64,000 nucleotides of DNA from Vanilla planifolia. Lineage: Eukaryota > Streptophyta > Magnoliopsida > Asparagales > Orchidaceae. Location: contig JAIUJO010000299.1 of the NCBI GenBank assembly GCA_023846275.1, forward strand, positions 391,001-455,000, given 5' to 3'. Numbering within the stretch: position 1 is the stretch's first letter; the number at the start of each line of letters is the position of its first letter. Both the position numbers and the translations under genes were made by a program. The notes beneath the pieces were generated by a model. The model was not told the origin of the DNA, ran no database searches, and worked only from the letters and a program-made list of their open reading frames with translations. This document shows, one piece after another, positions 11,844 to 22,749 of the stretch.

Positions 11844-13361
11844 TATGATTTAGGATGATATATTGATAAAATTTTCTTCTTATTGGCAATTGAGAAGTGA
11901 CTATGTTCACTCATTATATGTAGACAACTGCCTAGTAAAAGCTTTTAAAAGTTAGAAACAAATCTCCATGGATCACTAAGTAGTTATGAAGTTTCTCAAA
12001 AGCTAAGATTTTGTATTGACTTATAACATAATGGATCACCACCAAAAGGAAAAGTGGTTCGAATAACAAACACCTAATTGCTCTCATCTATGGTGAAGTT
12101 ACAAGGTAAAGACATAAGTAAAGTTTATAAATGGCTAAACGAGAAATCACACTATCACATTCAGCTACAAGAGAGTTGGACGTGATGATTAAATTTTTCA
12201 AAAGTTGAAATAAAATTGTGAAGAACTTCATATGTGATTTGATGATCTTATTAATATTAGATAATGGATGAACATCTCAACTTTTGGGCCTCTTGTTTAC
12301 CTTCCTAAGGCACCACCTGAATCACATCATTGAATTGTTTGCACACAACAGCTTCCATAAAATATGCTTCGAGGTAAAACATTTGTTTCTTTATTCAAAA
12401 ATTCATCATGTATAATATGTTGAACATCATAATTTTTAGAAACCTTAAGGGTATAACAACAATTAACAAACCTTTAAATACAAAAATATGTTCTAAAATT
12501 CTAAAGGAATTTTTAGAATTCAAAAAATTGTAGAACGCTTCAAAAGAAATAATTTTTAATTCTGCAAAGATAAAATTAATAAACTTACATTAAAAGCAAC
12601 AAAATTAATTTTCAAATGTAGTTCTTCATTTGATATGTGCATTTCATGCAGTAATAACAATAAATGATGATGACATGGGTGATGTGATAAATGTGACATG
12701 GGTTGAAAGACATGTGGTGCTTTAGGTCTTATTTTAGCGGGTGATACAATTTGTGTGGTGCGGAGTGGGGAGGTGCGTGATGCTTGGGTACGAAGGTTTG
12801 GGCGTGTATAAGCAGAGTGAGCTAGCATAGGTTGACAGGTCTTTGTCATTTGTAGAGTAGGTTTTTGTGTGGTTATGCAAATTCTTGAGCTTATAATGTA
12901 ATTACAAGCCACATGTGTCATATTGTGGGGATGTAAACTAGGGTAGTGACATTGGTAAATAGTGACAAAATTGGTAATAAACTTAATTTAAGCCTTTTTT
13001 GTGGTAGTTGTTAACAATTGTTTTCATTAATAAAATTTTAAGATGGCTAAAGGGATATCTTGTAAAAATACAAAACTTAAAATATTTGATGATTACTAGT
13101 TAAAATTTAAATAACTTAAACTAAATTGTAGTTACAAATAATGTAGTGAGCTGATGAAAATCAAACTAAAATATGCAATAAATTTGGCCAATCTTTGCAT
13201 GACTAAGACTGTAAAATAAACAGGTTTGCCTCCTAGTGGAAACTCTACATGATGTACTAGGCCATACTACATCTTCCTATCTAATTAGGAAACAACTAAA
13301 CTCCATGAGCTATGGTGAAATCTATGATACTACTGTAAACACTCTGAGCTTATGTGGTGAA
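11844..13361 (-). repeat. 3' LTR of the nested gypsy element
   Basis: This aligns along its length to 16,283-17,732. Its left end 'tatgatttaggatgatat' matches 'tgttgatgtaacatgatat'. Shared landmarks include 'aaaggaaaagtggtt' (about 12,038 and 16,480), 'gagagttgga' to 'gtgatgat' (about 12,170 and 16,610), 'attgaattgtttgc' (about 12,330 and 16,768) and 'ccttaa(t/g)(a/g)gt' near 12,440/16,880. The two copies have drifted far apart, so the insertion is old. A 121-codon open frame on the minus strand at 12,921-12,556 lies wholly inside this LTR and is not conserved as a reading frame. The right boundary is approximate. Confidence 0.75.
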
Positions 13362-14479
13362 GCTACACCTTTGTAATGCAAGTGTCGATGGAGGCATGAT
13401 GACCTTAGCAACGCACCAAAAATCTTTGTTATCTTTAATTCTTGTGAAAATTGTTTGATTATCTATGGCTTGATTCATTTGATCTCCCAACTTACTGTAT
13501 GGGGCTCAATGTTTTGGTAGGACAAGGTTACTCAACAAATTTTGTGTAGGTTCAAAAGGCTCACTTGGTAATCAGTGTGGTTCCCAGTAATATGAAAGAT
13601 TTCAAATATTAAAAGTACCTTGTGATCCATAATCTTAAGATAAATCCAATACAAACATATAAATACCTAATTATTTCACAATTAGAAATAGTCTAACACC
13701 ATGGGCTAACAATTTCTTATGGTTCTCTATGGGATTCTCTCAAACCTATAAAGTTCACATGATCTCACTCAACAAAATTTTCTGGATGACTATGAGTATC
13801 TACTGGTCATTTATATATTATATTACTTAATTTAATGTTTTTAGTAATATGTTTATTCAATGATGAAATATGATGAGGAAAAGAGACAATTGACTAAAAA
13901 GTATTGGACACATGAGGTAATGGAATCAAATAAGCAAGACTCCAAGGATGATTTCAAAGACAAATTTCAAAATGCCTCAAACCTATTATTCATTTAAGAG
14001 AATTATTGTAAGAAAATTTAACACATGGTAATAAAAGATTCCAAGTTGGACATGCTCCCCAATAAGCTATGAAGAAGATGGCTTAAATATGTTTTTACTA
14101 CTTTTAATGCTTCAATTGTGATTATAAGTTCATAAGAGTTTAAGTTTTAATTAAACTGATGGATGCACGTGATAATGTGGAGTTAAATGCCAATAACTAG
14201 ATCTGTAGAATGTTAAATATTTCTTAAAGATAAGAGTGTATTTTGCAAGTATTTGAGAAATACTCTATAATTTTTTTTGAGTGTTGGCCAATGGGTGTTA
14301 ATGTGGGCTGATAAGTAAGGGCTTCCCTGATTATTATGAACCAGATAATTTATCACAGTCCATATCCTTCTCCATCTCAACAAGTGAAATGATATTAAGT
14401 AATTTTCCTTCATCTTTTTCTTTTACAGTATTTGGATTAGAAATTTTTTTCGTGGAAAATGAAGGGAATGGAATCAGCT

Positions 14480-14860
14480 TCTTTCAATCATATACAAAAG
14501 TACACATATTATCTTTTCCAACTAAGGTATTGTCTTGATTGTAAAGCAAAGGTCTGTCAAATATTAGGATACTTATATTGGGATAGAAGCACATCATAAT
14601 TTCTAATAATAGTGACCAAACTTTGAAGGTGCACAACAATTATGTTATATAAAAATCGAGGTTTCGTCCATCCAAGATATAGTGTATAGGTGGGGATGGT
14701 TTGTGTTTGTTAAACCTATCCTTTTGCTAGTATTCTATGTTGTGGAATTTGTACGACTATTGATATCCATAACAATCTTACAAAGTTGTCCTTTTATTCA
14801 AATGAAGAAACCAAAGATTTAATTTCATTGCCAGTCTTCAAATGGTGCTAGTATAACAAA
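14480..14860 (-). pseudogene. Gypsy aspartic protease remnant
   Basis: The protease processes Gag-Pol. On the minus strand, about 14,800-14,650 reads GQLCKIVMDINS (family: G+VC.VIIDSGS, with the catalytic DSG altered to DIN), then 'NHPHLYTISWMDE' (family: HP.PYKISWV...). Further on, about 14,580-14,480 reads FDRPLLYNQDN and DNMCTFVYD (family: LGRPWQ.D....HDG..NTYTF..DG). The order and spacing fit the retroviral-type protease of plant gypsy elements. The lost catalytic motif and frameshifts make it inactive. It follows gag in the same orientation, as expected. Confidence 0.65.
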
Positions 14861-14999
14861 AATGTAACTGACAAAAACTATGGGTGGTCAAATATAGTAA
14901 AGCTTTTTACCTAATGTTTCTAATTTTTCTTCAACTTCCTAATCTAAATGTTTAACCTTTTTCTTCCTCAACTTTAATGCTTTTTTCAACTTTTTCTTT

Positions 15000-15420
15000 T
15001 ATGACTTTGTAAAGCCCTCTTAGAGTACTAGATTATGACATCACCCCTCTTATGACAACTAAAAAACTCAACTCTAGAACTAGTAGATACTTTTGTTCAA
15101 GTTTTCAATTTCGTTGGTTGTTGCTATGTGCAGAGGGACATAAGTTGCTTATAGTATAGTAATAGCAATAGTGGTGACTGTGGTATGAGTTTTAGGGTAA
15201 GAAGTGGTCCATGGAATCTTACTCTTGCAGAAAATTTGTCTTCTAAATCTTTCTACATTATCCACCATTTTATATGCATTTATAAGCTATAGTGATATTT
15301 GTCAAGTATAAAATAGCTTGAATAAATACTCTAAGCCATCAAAATCCTTATAATACTACTCAATTCGACTCTTGTGCAATATATGTAAGCATATAGTCAT
15401 CAACTTTAACATTGTATTCC
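15000..15420 (-). pseudogene. Gypsy gag remnant with decayed zinc knuckle
   Basis: The minus strand at about 15,345-15,260 reads, with stops, 'V.L.GF.WLRVFIQAILYL' followed by 'NITIAYKC'. This fits the plant gypsy gag block 'VSRYIGGLR..IQ..L.LF....VSEAYQRAL'. About 15,075-15,010 reads FFSCHKRGDVII then a Lys/Arg-rich stretch, resembling 'CFKCG.PGH....CP.RK' with key residues replaced, followed by the usual acidic/Lys-rich spacer. Upstream gag toward the primer site at 16.27 kb is too decayed to read. Confidence 0.5.
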
Positions 15421-16269
15421 TTAAAAATATTAGATCCTTTAGATAGACATCCTCATTTATCAAAAAATTCACTTGAATAAGATGTGAATATATATTTAGA
15501 TCATAAGAAAATCTTGTGTTCTTCTCATGAATAAGATATTTCTTTTCTCATGTCTAAAAAAAAATCAAGCACGTTTTGTGAGCCTAATTTTTACAAATTG
15601 GTACTTTTGATGCTCACTAATGTAGTACCAATAAAAAATGTTTTCCATTTTCATTTCTCAATCTTTATAGGCTTTACTATCTACACTATCATGAGATGTA
15701 ATGCCTTCTATTTAACTATGTTAACCTTGCGATCATCGTCCTTATGATATAATCTATCATATGTATGTCGACTATCTTAATGCATAGTTTGATATTCTAG
15801 AGGACATTTCATCAACTTTAGAGTCACTTATCATAGTCCTATATGATCTATAGTTTCCATCTAATTTATTGTCTCAACAATGTTCAAAGGAGTTTATGGA
15901 TGGTTTTATGGTAGCTCTTAACCCATGCATCCAATAAGTTAGTTCTAGAATTGCATGTTTTATTACTAAGTCCCTTGTTGGTTGCGTTGGTCAAAAGTTA
16001 GATGTGCTATATTATTTTTTAGACTAGTAATTATAAACTATGAGGTTGGAAATAAAGTTTATAATTTGTGACAATAAAAAAAGAAAGTAATTAAGTCACA
16101 AAATGTAATAATAATAGTCCACATAAAAAAAACTTTTATGGCACCAAACTTAAAAAAAATATTTTATTTATATATTTTAATAACTTGTAGAAATAAAAAG
16201 TTACATCGAATTAAAAGATGATTATTTAATAATATAATTAAAAGCATGCAAGTTCCTAAAGCTAACCAT

Positions 16270-16282
16270 GCTTTGATGCCAA
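16270..16282 (-). other. Primer-binding site of the nested gypsy element
   Basis: The reverse complement of 16,270-16,281 is TGGCATCAAAGC, matching the initiator Met-tRNA primer site TGGTATCAGAGC at 10 of 12 positions. It directly abuts the LTR end 'tgttgatgtaaca' at 16,283 (read on the minus strand the LTR ends ...TGTTACATCAACA). This fixes both the LTR boundary and the minus orientation. Confidence 0.8.
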
Positions 16283-17732
16283 TGTTGATGTAACATGATA
16301 TGTTTAAACCTTCTTTAGCTCATAAACAAATAATAAGGGCTCAAGTTTTAGATATATATTCATACAAGGGCCAACCCAAAGGTGTTATAGGTTTAGAATT
16401 AAAAATCCTAGGATTACTAGAAAGCCAGACTTTCTTAGAAGCTGAGGACTAGTATTGATTCTTAACATAAGGGATCTCAACTTAAAGGAAAAGTGGTTTA
16501 AGCAATACACACCCAATTATCTATATCAGTTGTGAAGTGGCAAGAAACACAGACAAGTGGGGTTCATCGATGACCAAAAAAGAAATCTCATGGCCACATG
16601 CACTGATCAAAGAGTTGGATGTGATGATCTAATTTCTCAAATGTATAAATATAATGGTGAAGAACTTCCTTAATGATTCGATGGTCCTATGAATATTTGG
16701 TAAAGGTTTTAGATCTACCATTTTTACCCTTCAGCATGCCTTCCTCGAGCATATCAAGAGTCACACCATTGAATTGTTTGCTCACAACATCCTCATATCA
16801 AAAATCTTGGAGATAACTATTTGTTACTTCACTAAAAATTTCATCCCATGCAACATGGTGAACATCCAAATTTATAGAGACCTTAATAGTTTGTTGGTAG
16901 TTTTTTAGCCAAGAAATTATATAAACATTATGGAATACTATAGGGCACATTTTTTATTCTAAAGGACATCTTAGAATTCAAAAAATCATTGTAAATTACA
17001 AAATAAACAATTTGAATCCTATAACAAAAGAAAGAATCTAACATAACTTGCTATAAAATGATTTAATTCTTAAATTGGCACATGCATTTTGGGTGTCGTA
17101 ACATTGAATAATGAGGTTGTGGGTGGTGTGATTAGTGTTGTGGGAGTGGAGAGGAGCATGATACTTTGGGTCTAGTTTTTAGGTGGACATAGGTTGGAGC
17201 AAATTAGCACGAGTTAATTAGTTGGTGCATGTCAATGAGTATGGAATGTTCGAGGAATGGGTCTCCATAGGTGGAGCTGAATATCAAGCTGAAAGGGTCA
17301 ACATGGTTTGATCAAGCATTGTTGGTGACTACATTTATAATAATGACAAATAATGAACAAAGATAGAAAAACCTAAAACACAATTTTAACCTTTTTTGTG
17401 GAAATTTTTAAAATAACCTTGATCCACAAAAATTATAGAATAACAAAAGTGATGTATTGTACTTAATATAAAGAATAAAATATCTAAATTATTACTAATT
17501 AATCTTTGAACAAAATAAACTAAACTATAAATGCAAATAATTTAATAAATAATGAAAGGTAAACTAAAATTTATAATAAAAAATGGCTAGATATAATTGA
17601 ACCTCCAAATGGAAATGATAACAGAGAATAATGAGATGTTTCTAGGACAATCCTAGCATGGATTGATGTCTGAATAAGTCTATCCTGGTTCCATGTGAAA
17701 CTTTTGAATGATACCTTTGATGCTATTATGTC
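16283..17732 (-). repeat. 5' LTR of the nested gypsy element
   Basis: This is the partner of 11,844-13,361 and has the sharper boundaries. On its left, the primer site at 16,270-16,282 marks the inner end. On its right, host RT homology resumes at 17,733 immediately after '...tatgtc'. It contains the transcription start region for the element in principle, but no promoter could be read. The matching ORF seen in the other LTR is not open here. Confidence 0.75.
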
Positions 17733-17737
17733 CAACT
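17733..17737. repeat. Right target-site duplication of the nested gypsy element
   Basis: CAACT here pairs with GAACT at 11,839-11,843 (one mismatch). The host RT reading frame continues from this point. Confidence 0.6.
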
Positions 17738-18425
17738 AGTTGGCAACGGTTTGATTACAACGAGTGCATCAGCTTGGCAAACCCATTTTCTTTTTGTCAA
17801 ATAGATGAGAGTAAATGTATATGTGTTTAATACCATGAAAAATTTAAGGTAATAAAAAATTTTTTCACCATGCCATATCAATTTTTGCTTGATTAGATAT
17901 AACAAGCATTGACTATCTCTAAAATTGATCTTCAATTAAGGAATCATCAGATTAATCTTTGATAAAGGGACGTTCTTAAGAGATTATTGGAAACTTGTTA
18001 TGGGCAGTTCAAGGACATACACTTACCATTTCGGTTATCAATCCTCCTTTAATGTTTAAGGTTTTTATGACTAGCATATCTTATCCAAGCCATGACAATT
18101 TTGTGATAGTGTTCATATATTGTATATTATCATATTCTAAGAGTATGGCACAATTTTTCGAACATCTATAAATTAATTTGGAATTTCTGAAAGCCAACAA
18201 ACTCAATCCTAAAATCTTAAAGTACTCCGTTTAGCTAAATTAAATAGCATTATGGGACATATTGTTAGTGCTGATGGGGTTTCATTGGACCTAATAAGGC
18301 ATGAGCTATTATTAAATTAAAAAGACCCAATATTGCATTTAAGATGCATAATCTCTTGTTCCTTAAGAGACATTATTGCAAGTTTGTGACAAATTTCTCA
18401 AAAATTTTAGAACCATTTAATAAGA
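17733..18425 (+). pseudogene. Gypsy RT, main part (right of nested insertion)
   Basis: Reading starts QLVGNGLITTSASAW then FLFVK, matching the family 'ELLDKGFIRPS.SPWGAPVLFVKK'. It continues with SKIDLQLRNHQINL near 17,918 (SKIDLRSGYHQIRV), HLPFRLSILL near 18,019 (VMPFGLTNAP), 'FVIVFI.CILSYSKS' near 18,100 (FVIVYIDDILVYSKS, catalytic Asp pair lost), GHIVSADGVSLDP near 18,257 (GHIVS.EGI..DP), and HYCKFVTNFSKILEPF near 18,370-18,420 (YYRRFI.NFSKIA.PL). Frame changes and stops are frequent. Together with 11,715-11,843 it makes one complete but dead RT domain. Confidence 0.9.
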
Positions 18426-18789
18426 AAACATGAAAAGGGATATATTTATTGTAAACTTAGTTCAACTATAGATTGAAACTTTCCAATATTGGGTTTTCCT
18501 AGCAAAGTCTTCATAGATTCATCACATATATGATTAGGGGCTATACTTATGTAGGATGGTTAGCTTCCTACATATGCATCTAAGCTATAACATGATCATT
18601 AATGCGACTACTTTACTGATGTCTTGTAATTTACTACTATGGTATTCTCCCGTAAAATGTAGTAGCATTACTTGTATGGAGTATAGATTATGCCATTTAT
18701 GAACCATAAAATTTACACACAAACATAGACATATATATATATACACTAAAATGGTGCTTAACATAATGTACTGATGTTTTTTAGAACAT

Positions 18790-18990
18790 ATTAAAAAATA
18801 TGACTTGGATATAAATATTGCATTGTTAAGACCAATTTAGATGCTTATGCCTTTAATAAGGGCATGATTATATGATATATGCTTATTAATAGATCACAAA
18901 GTGAGTTGTGATTTATTTGAATAAGACATTGAATTAATTGTACTACAATTTTTAATAGCTTAAATTAATGCAAGTTTTTCCATGCTAATT
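18790..18990 (+). pseudogene. Gypsy RNase H remnant
   Basis: RNase H removes the RNA strand during reverse transcription. About 18,827-18,860 reads TNLDAYAFNKGM, corresponding to 'TDAS..A.G.VL', and about 18,900-18,960 reads toward 'YY.F..LN', loosely matching '..YTTHEKELLAIV.AL..WRHYL'. Its position directly after the RT connection motif supports the call. The catalytic residues beyond the first Asp cannot be confirmed. Confidence 0.45.
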
Positions 18991-19499
18991 ATTTGGATGT
19001 ACAATGGAGAGCACAACAAAAGGATAATTATAATTAGGATGTTATTGCTTTGTTATAGTCTTGTGAGTGTCCAATTTGTTTTTCATGTAATGTTTTTGAC
19101 TAATCATGCAAGACAGTGTATTCCTAGGCCATAGTAGTTTAGGGAAAGCATTCTTGGTGAGGCACATAGCAGTAAGCACAATTGTCATCTAGTGAGAACA
19201 AAGATGTGAAGAAATCTCAAAATAAATTTCTATTATAGAAGCTTGAAGAATAATATGGATTAATATATTCAAAAAATCTTAATTTGCAAAAATGTCAAGG
19301 TTAAGCATTAGATGCCCAATGTTATACTTTAGAATTTACATCAAATGACATAGAAATGGGAAGAAGTTTCCAAGGATTTTGGCCCAAATTTACTTATAAA
19401 GAGATAAGGTAATGAATTATTTAGGGTGATTATGAATTGAATGGCTAATTTAGATCCCATCATGTTTATGAGGATGGTAGATTAAGTAGCAATGTTCAC

Positions 19500-19670
19500 A
19501 AAATTAAATATTTAGGATATTTTTGTCTCATAGATTACCTAGAGTTATTATTTTTGATAGGGACATGAAAGTAATTAACTTCCAAGTTTTGGAGCCATAT
19601 GCATCGTGCTTTGGGCACTACTCTAACATTCAACGCAATCTATCACTCCCAAACTATGAGAAATAAGAGT
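19500..19670 (+). pseudogene. Gypsy integrase core (broken)
   Basis: About 19,529-19,570 reads HRLPRVIIFDRD (family: HGLP..IVSDRD, second catalytic Asp present). After a frameshift, 19,588-19,660 reads FWSHMHRALGTTLTFNA and then 'YHSQTM' (family: FW..L..ALGT.L..STAYHPQTDGQTER). The catalytic Glu position cannot be read reliably. It is co-linear with the upstream RT and RNase H and is non-functional because of the frameshift. Confidence 0.85.
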
Positions 19671-19894
19671 GGACTGCTTTTACCTTGTAGGACCACTCCA
19701 CTCACTCTGCATAGTCTTACTCCATATACTAGTTTATTCAAGTGACATTGTTAGAGTTTGTGTATAGTACAAGCTATAAGTTTGCCATTTGCATGACACT
19801 ATTTGAAGCGCTTTATGTTTTGTACTTTAGATCTCCTTTATGCTGATATGGTGGGACTATGATAACATTTTGACCTTTGATTATAGAGGAGATT

Positions 19895-20405
19895 ATAAAG
19901 GAGGTATGTAGCTCAGATAAGAGATTTTATGCAATGCAAGATGGTTAAAAGAAATAATTTGATAATAAGCTCAAAATTAGTTGTTTTACAATTGGAGATT
20001 AGGTATTTATTGTAAGGTATATTTATATTTCAAAAGCCTTCAAAATTTTGTCCTAAGTACACTAGACCTTAAATTAACATAGAGAACATTGGATTAGCTA
20101 CTTATAAGCTTTTTTTGGTAAAAGCTATGATAATATATATGTAGTTTTCTTGCATCAAATTTAAAACAATATGTTCTAAATTGATATCATATTCATGGGA
20201 AGGAGACTTTTAATAACGGGTTATAGCCAATGCTTCACACCTAAAGTAGTCGATACACATTTTAAGCAATAATTGGACAAAAAATGGAATAGAAGTTTAC
20301 AGAAGGTAAAGGTCCCTTGGAGATATCATGAATAACACAATCCCAGTTTAGAGGTTGTCAACGAAATGCATCACAAAAGGATGGATTTGTTCTCCAAAGT
20401 ATGTG
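19895..20405 (+). pseudogene. Gypsy integrase C-terminal tail with GPY/chromo-like segment
   Basis: About 19,885-19,990 reads IIEEIIKEVCSSDKRFYAMQ then 'FTIGD.VF' near 19,985-20,010, matching 'IQET.EKI..IRERL..AQSRQKSYAD...FEVGDHVFL'. About 20,147-20,185 reads FLASNLKQYVLN (FHVS.LKKYV.D). About 20,307-20,400 reads KVPWRYHE and LEVVNEMHHKRMDLF, matching the chromo-like end 'VKVLW....EEATWE.E..MR..YP.LF'. The element's coding region ends here; a 3' LTR is expected to the right but was not recognised. Confidence 0.7.
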
Positions 20406-22749
20406 AAATGCAAATTGAGGGTTAACGTTACACCCATCATTTTGGCTAGTTTATTATTCCTTTGTTAGCCATCTTATGTGTCCTTAGATACTTTCAAATT
20501 TTATTTTTAAAAATAAATTCTTTTAAATAATGAATATTGACAAAATTTGTCTTCTAAATTCTAGTTTTTTAATTTTGAATAATGAAATTGGAATGAGGCA
20601 AGCATAGCTTGATCCTGCATGTTTTGGGTACAATTATGGAATTGTTCATAGCTCTTGATTCCTTGTAGGATAAGCTTGCATTATCCTTATCCATATCCAA
20701 CCATGGATGAATAAGATAAGGTTGTGCAAAAATTTATTAAATTCTAGGAATTTAGCAGTTATGATGCAGAATAATGAAGTAAACGAAATTGTTTTATCAT
20801 ATGCTCAAATTTTAATATCAAGCTAAGGAAAACTCAAACATATTAAGTATATACCATAGTAATATCTTCTATAAGACGGCTAAATGTTAAGCAATATATA
20901 TGGCAAACTAAAATAGCAAGCGGAATTGTTTACACATGATGAGGAGATTCGTGTAATTAACATAAAATCTTTTCCTTATTAAGCAAATCCCCTAATTTAA
21001 GGATTCTTAATAGAGCTTATTTAAGGTGTTAAAAAGTGGGTTTATTAAGTCTTAAAGTAAATTTATCCATAAGAACTTACAAAGAGCTAAACAATTGTAA
21101 TTAAGGTAGGAAAAAGTTGTAATTGTTGGTAAGAATTGGTATGAAGAACTAATAATTTGAAGGAAGAGAAATCCAACCCAAGTAGAAGTCATACATTCAT
21201 AATACTAGGAAGGCTGTTCATATTATAGATTAAATGTAGCTAAGATCTAATAAAAATAAAATATTATTATGTCTCTACATTTGCATAAGATAACCTTGGA
21301 AAGCAAAATATGAAATATATTAGCTAATCTAGTCTAATTTAAATTCACTATAAGAAAAAGAATTTGTTGTACTAATGACTTAAGGAATTTTTATTGCAGA
21401 TGTAATGGATATTTGTTATTTATGTTCTTGTGAAATATTATAAAAACATCTCATGCAAAATATTTACAAAAGAGTTATTGAAGAATGTGAAATGGATTAT
21501 CATGATCACAAGTTTGCTAAGGTAGAAAAGCTTCGTTGACATATACAGAAATTTAAAACTTGATATTAAAATAATTCTAATTATTATTCTTTAAGGCATG
21601 CATTATATAGTCCACGTGAACTATGTGGATGTTATATTTATAACTCATTATCTATGCTATAATATGAAACGTTGCTATGATTCATCATTTTCCTTTATCC
21701 GAGACTTTTTATCGAAGTACTTCATTTTGTTAGCTAAAATATGGTTTTGTCCTTATCAATTATTTCTTCTTTTGATTCATATAATGTTCCAAGGTAGATC
21801 AAAGGTTCAAACCATGGCTTATCTTCCCCTTTTTGTTTGATTTTACTTCTCAGAAAGTTTTTGTTAAGACGCATTCGGTTTGGTACTTTACCTCTTGAAA
21901 ATGTAAAGTGTTGATGAGGATAGAATTTACTTCCCATTCAAAGCTTAAACTCCTAAAAATGGCCAAGTAGAAGGTCGATAAAAAAGAACATTATAGAATG
22001 CTTTTAAATTGCATTTGTTATCTCAACATAGGTCATATAAAAATAAGTTTTTATGCACATAAAGTCTTCAACATCCTCTAAGTTATTGTAGAAGTATTTA
22101 ATCATTTATTTATTGAAAAGATTTCAAACTTATCATGCATCTTATAGAATAATTCTTAAAAGGTATAATAGGTTAAGATGATTTGTATTTAATTCTATTC
22201 CATTGTGTTAGGTGGAAGAACGTTATGATTGTACTCCAAGGCAATTTCATATTCTTCTATTTCAGTAATAAAAATTGATTATCAATAACCTCTTAACTAG
22301 ATGATTCTTGGAATCTCTTGAAGTCAAGCTCGTTAATTCTATGGCACTTGATCTAGTTCAATTCTAAATATAACTATAACAGTGCAACCACACATATGCA
22401 TGAAAAAAAACAAATCATAGATGACACTTCAAACCTAATATTGCTTATCTCTCTGTGATGATGACAAAACAAATGATGCGTGAAAGTTTCCCAAAAAAGT
22501 GATTTAGAGAAATATGAAGCACTATTCTCTAAAGTATAGTGAAACATTGAATTCTACTAGAGGTTTCTTAAAATTGGTCATACAATGGATCACCTCGACA
22601 TCACAATGTAATGATTCACATTGCAGTATAAACATTCTTATGACTTGTTCGGTGAAATGCTCTACACCATTGTAATATATACACATTTAAAGCAAGCCAA
22701 GCAAATGGTCAAATCATACAAGAATGATTCAAAATAAGACACGAAGACA
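20406..22749. other. Unclassified A+T-rich DNA; expected 3' LTR of the split gypsy element
   Basis: The 3' LTR of the plus-strand element should begin here, but no match to its 5' flank (9.4-10.5 kb) could be seen. Opposed open frames around 21.6-21.94 kb include a minus-strand stretch with a plausible basic composition (21,937-21,734) but no recognisable domain. No gene is supported. Confidence 0.4.

Larger units (their letters stand above)
11844..17732 (-). mobile_element. Nested minus-strand gypsy element, internally deleted
   Basis: Two diverged direct copies of about 1.45-1.52 kb (11,844-13,361 and 16,283-17,732) flank about 2.9 kb of internal DNA. Next to the right copy lies an initiator-Met-tRNA primer site in reverse orientation (16,270-16,282), so the element reads leftwards. 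Its interior carries gag (about 15.4-15.0 kb) and protease (about 14.86-14.48 kb) remnants. No integrase or complete RT is found in the remaining 1.1 kb. It sits inside the RT of another gypsy element and is flanked by near-identical 5 bp duplications. It is either a non-autonomous derivative or suffered a later deletion. Confidence 0.8.
10540..20405 (+). mobile_element. Decayed plus-strand Ty3/gypsy element, split by a nested insertion
   Basis: Gene order on the plus strand is gag with zinc knuckle (10.54-11.12 kb), a poorly preserved protease interval (about 11.15-11.7 kb), the start of RT (11,715-11,843), a foreign 5.9 kb insertion, the rest of RT (17,733-18,425), RNase H (about 18.79-18.99 kb), integrase (19.50-19.67 kb) and the GPY/chromo-like tail (19.9-20.4 kb). 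All domains are interrupted by stops and frameshifts. Removing the nested element at 11,844-17,732 restores continuous homology to the gypsy RT N-terminus, so one element rather than two explains both halves. The LTRs were not delimited. Confidence 0.85.

Noticed and set aside
11866..11945. Apparent match of the left flank to the gypsy RT block 'VLFVKKKDG.MR'
   Set aside because: This stretch aligns better, base by base, with the start of the other LTR (16,290-16,365), and the true RT block is found at 17,790-17,810. The resemblance is accidental.
12556..12921. Longest open frame in the window (121 codons, minus strand), Thr/His/Pro/Ser-rich
   Set aside because: It lies entirely inside one LTR of the nested gypsy element; the matching region of the other LTR (about 16.95-17.35 kb) is not open. 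No domain was recognised.
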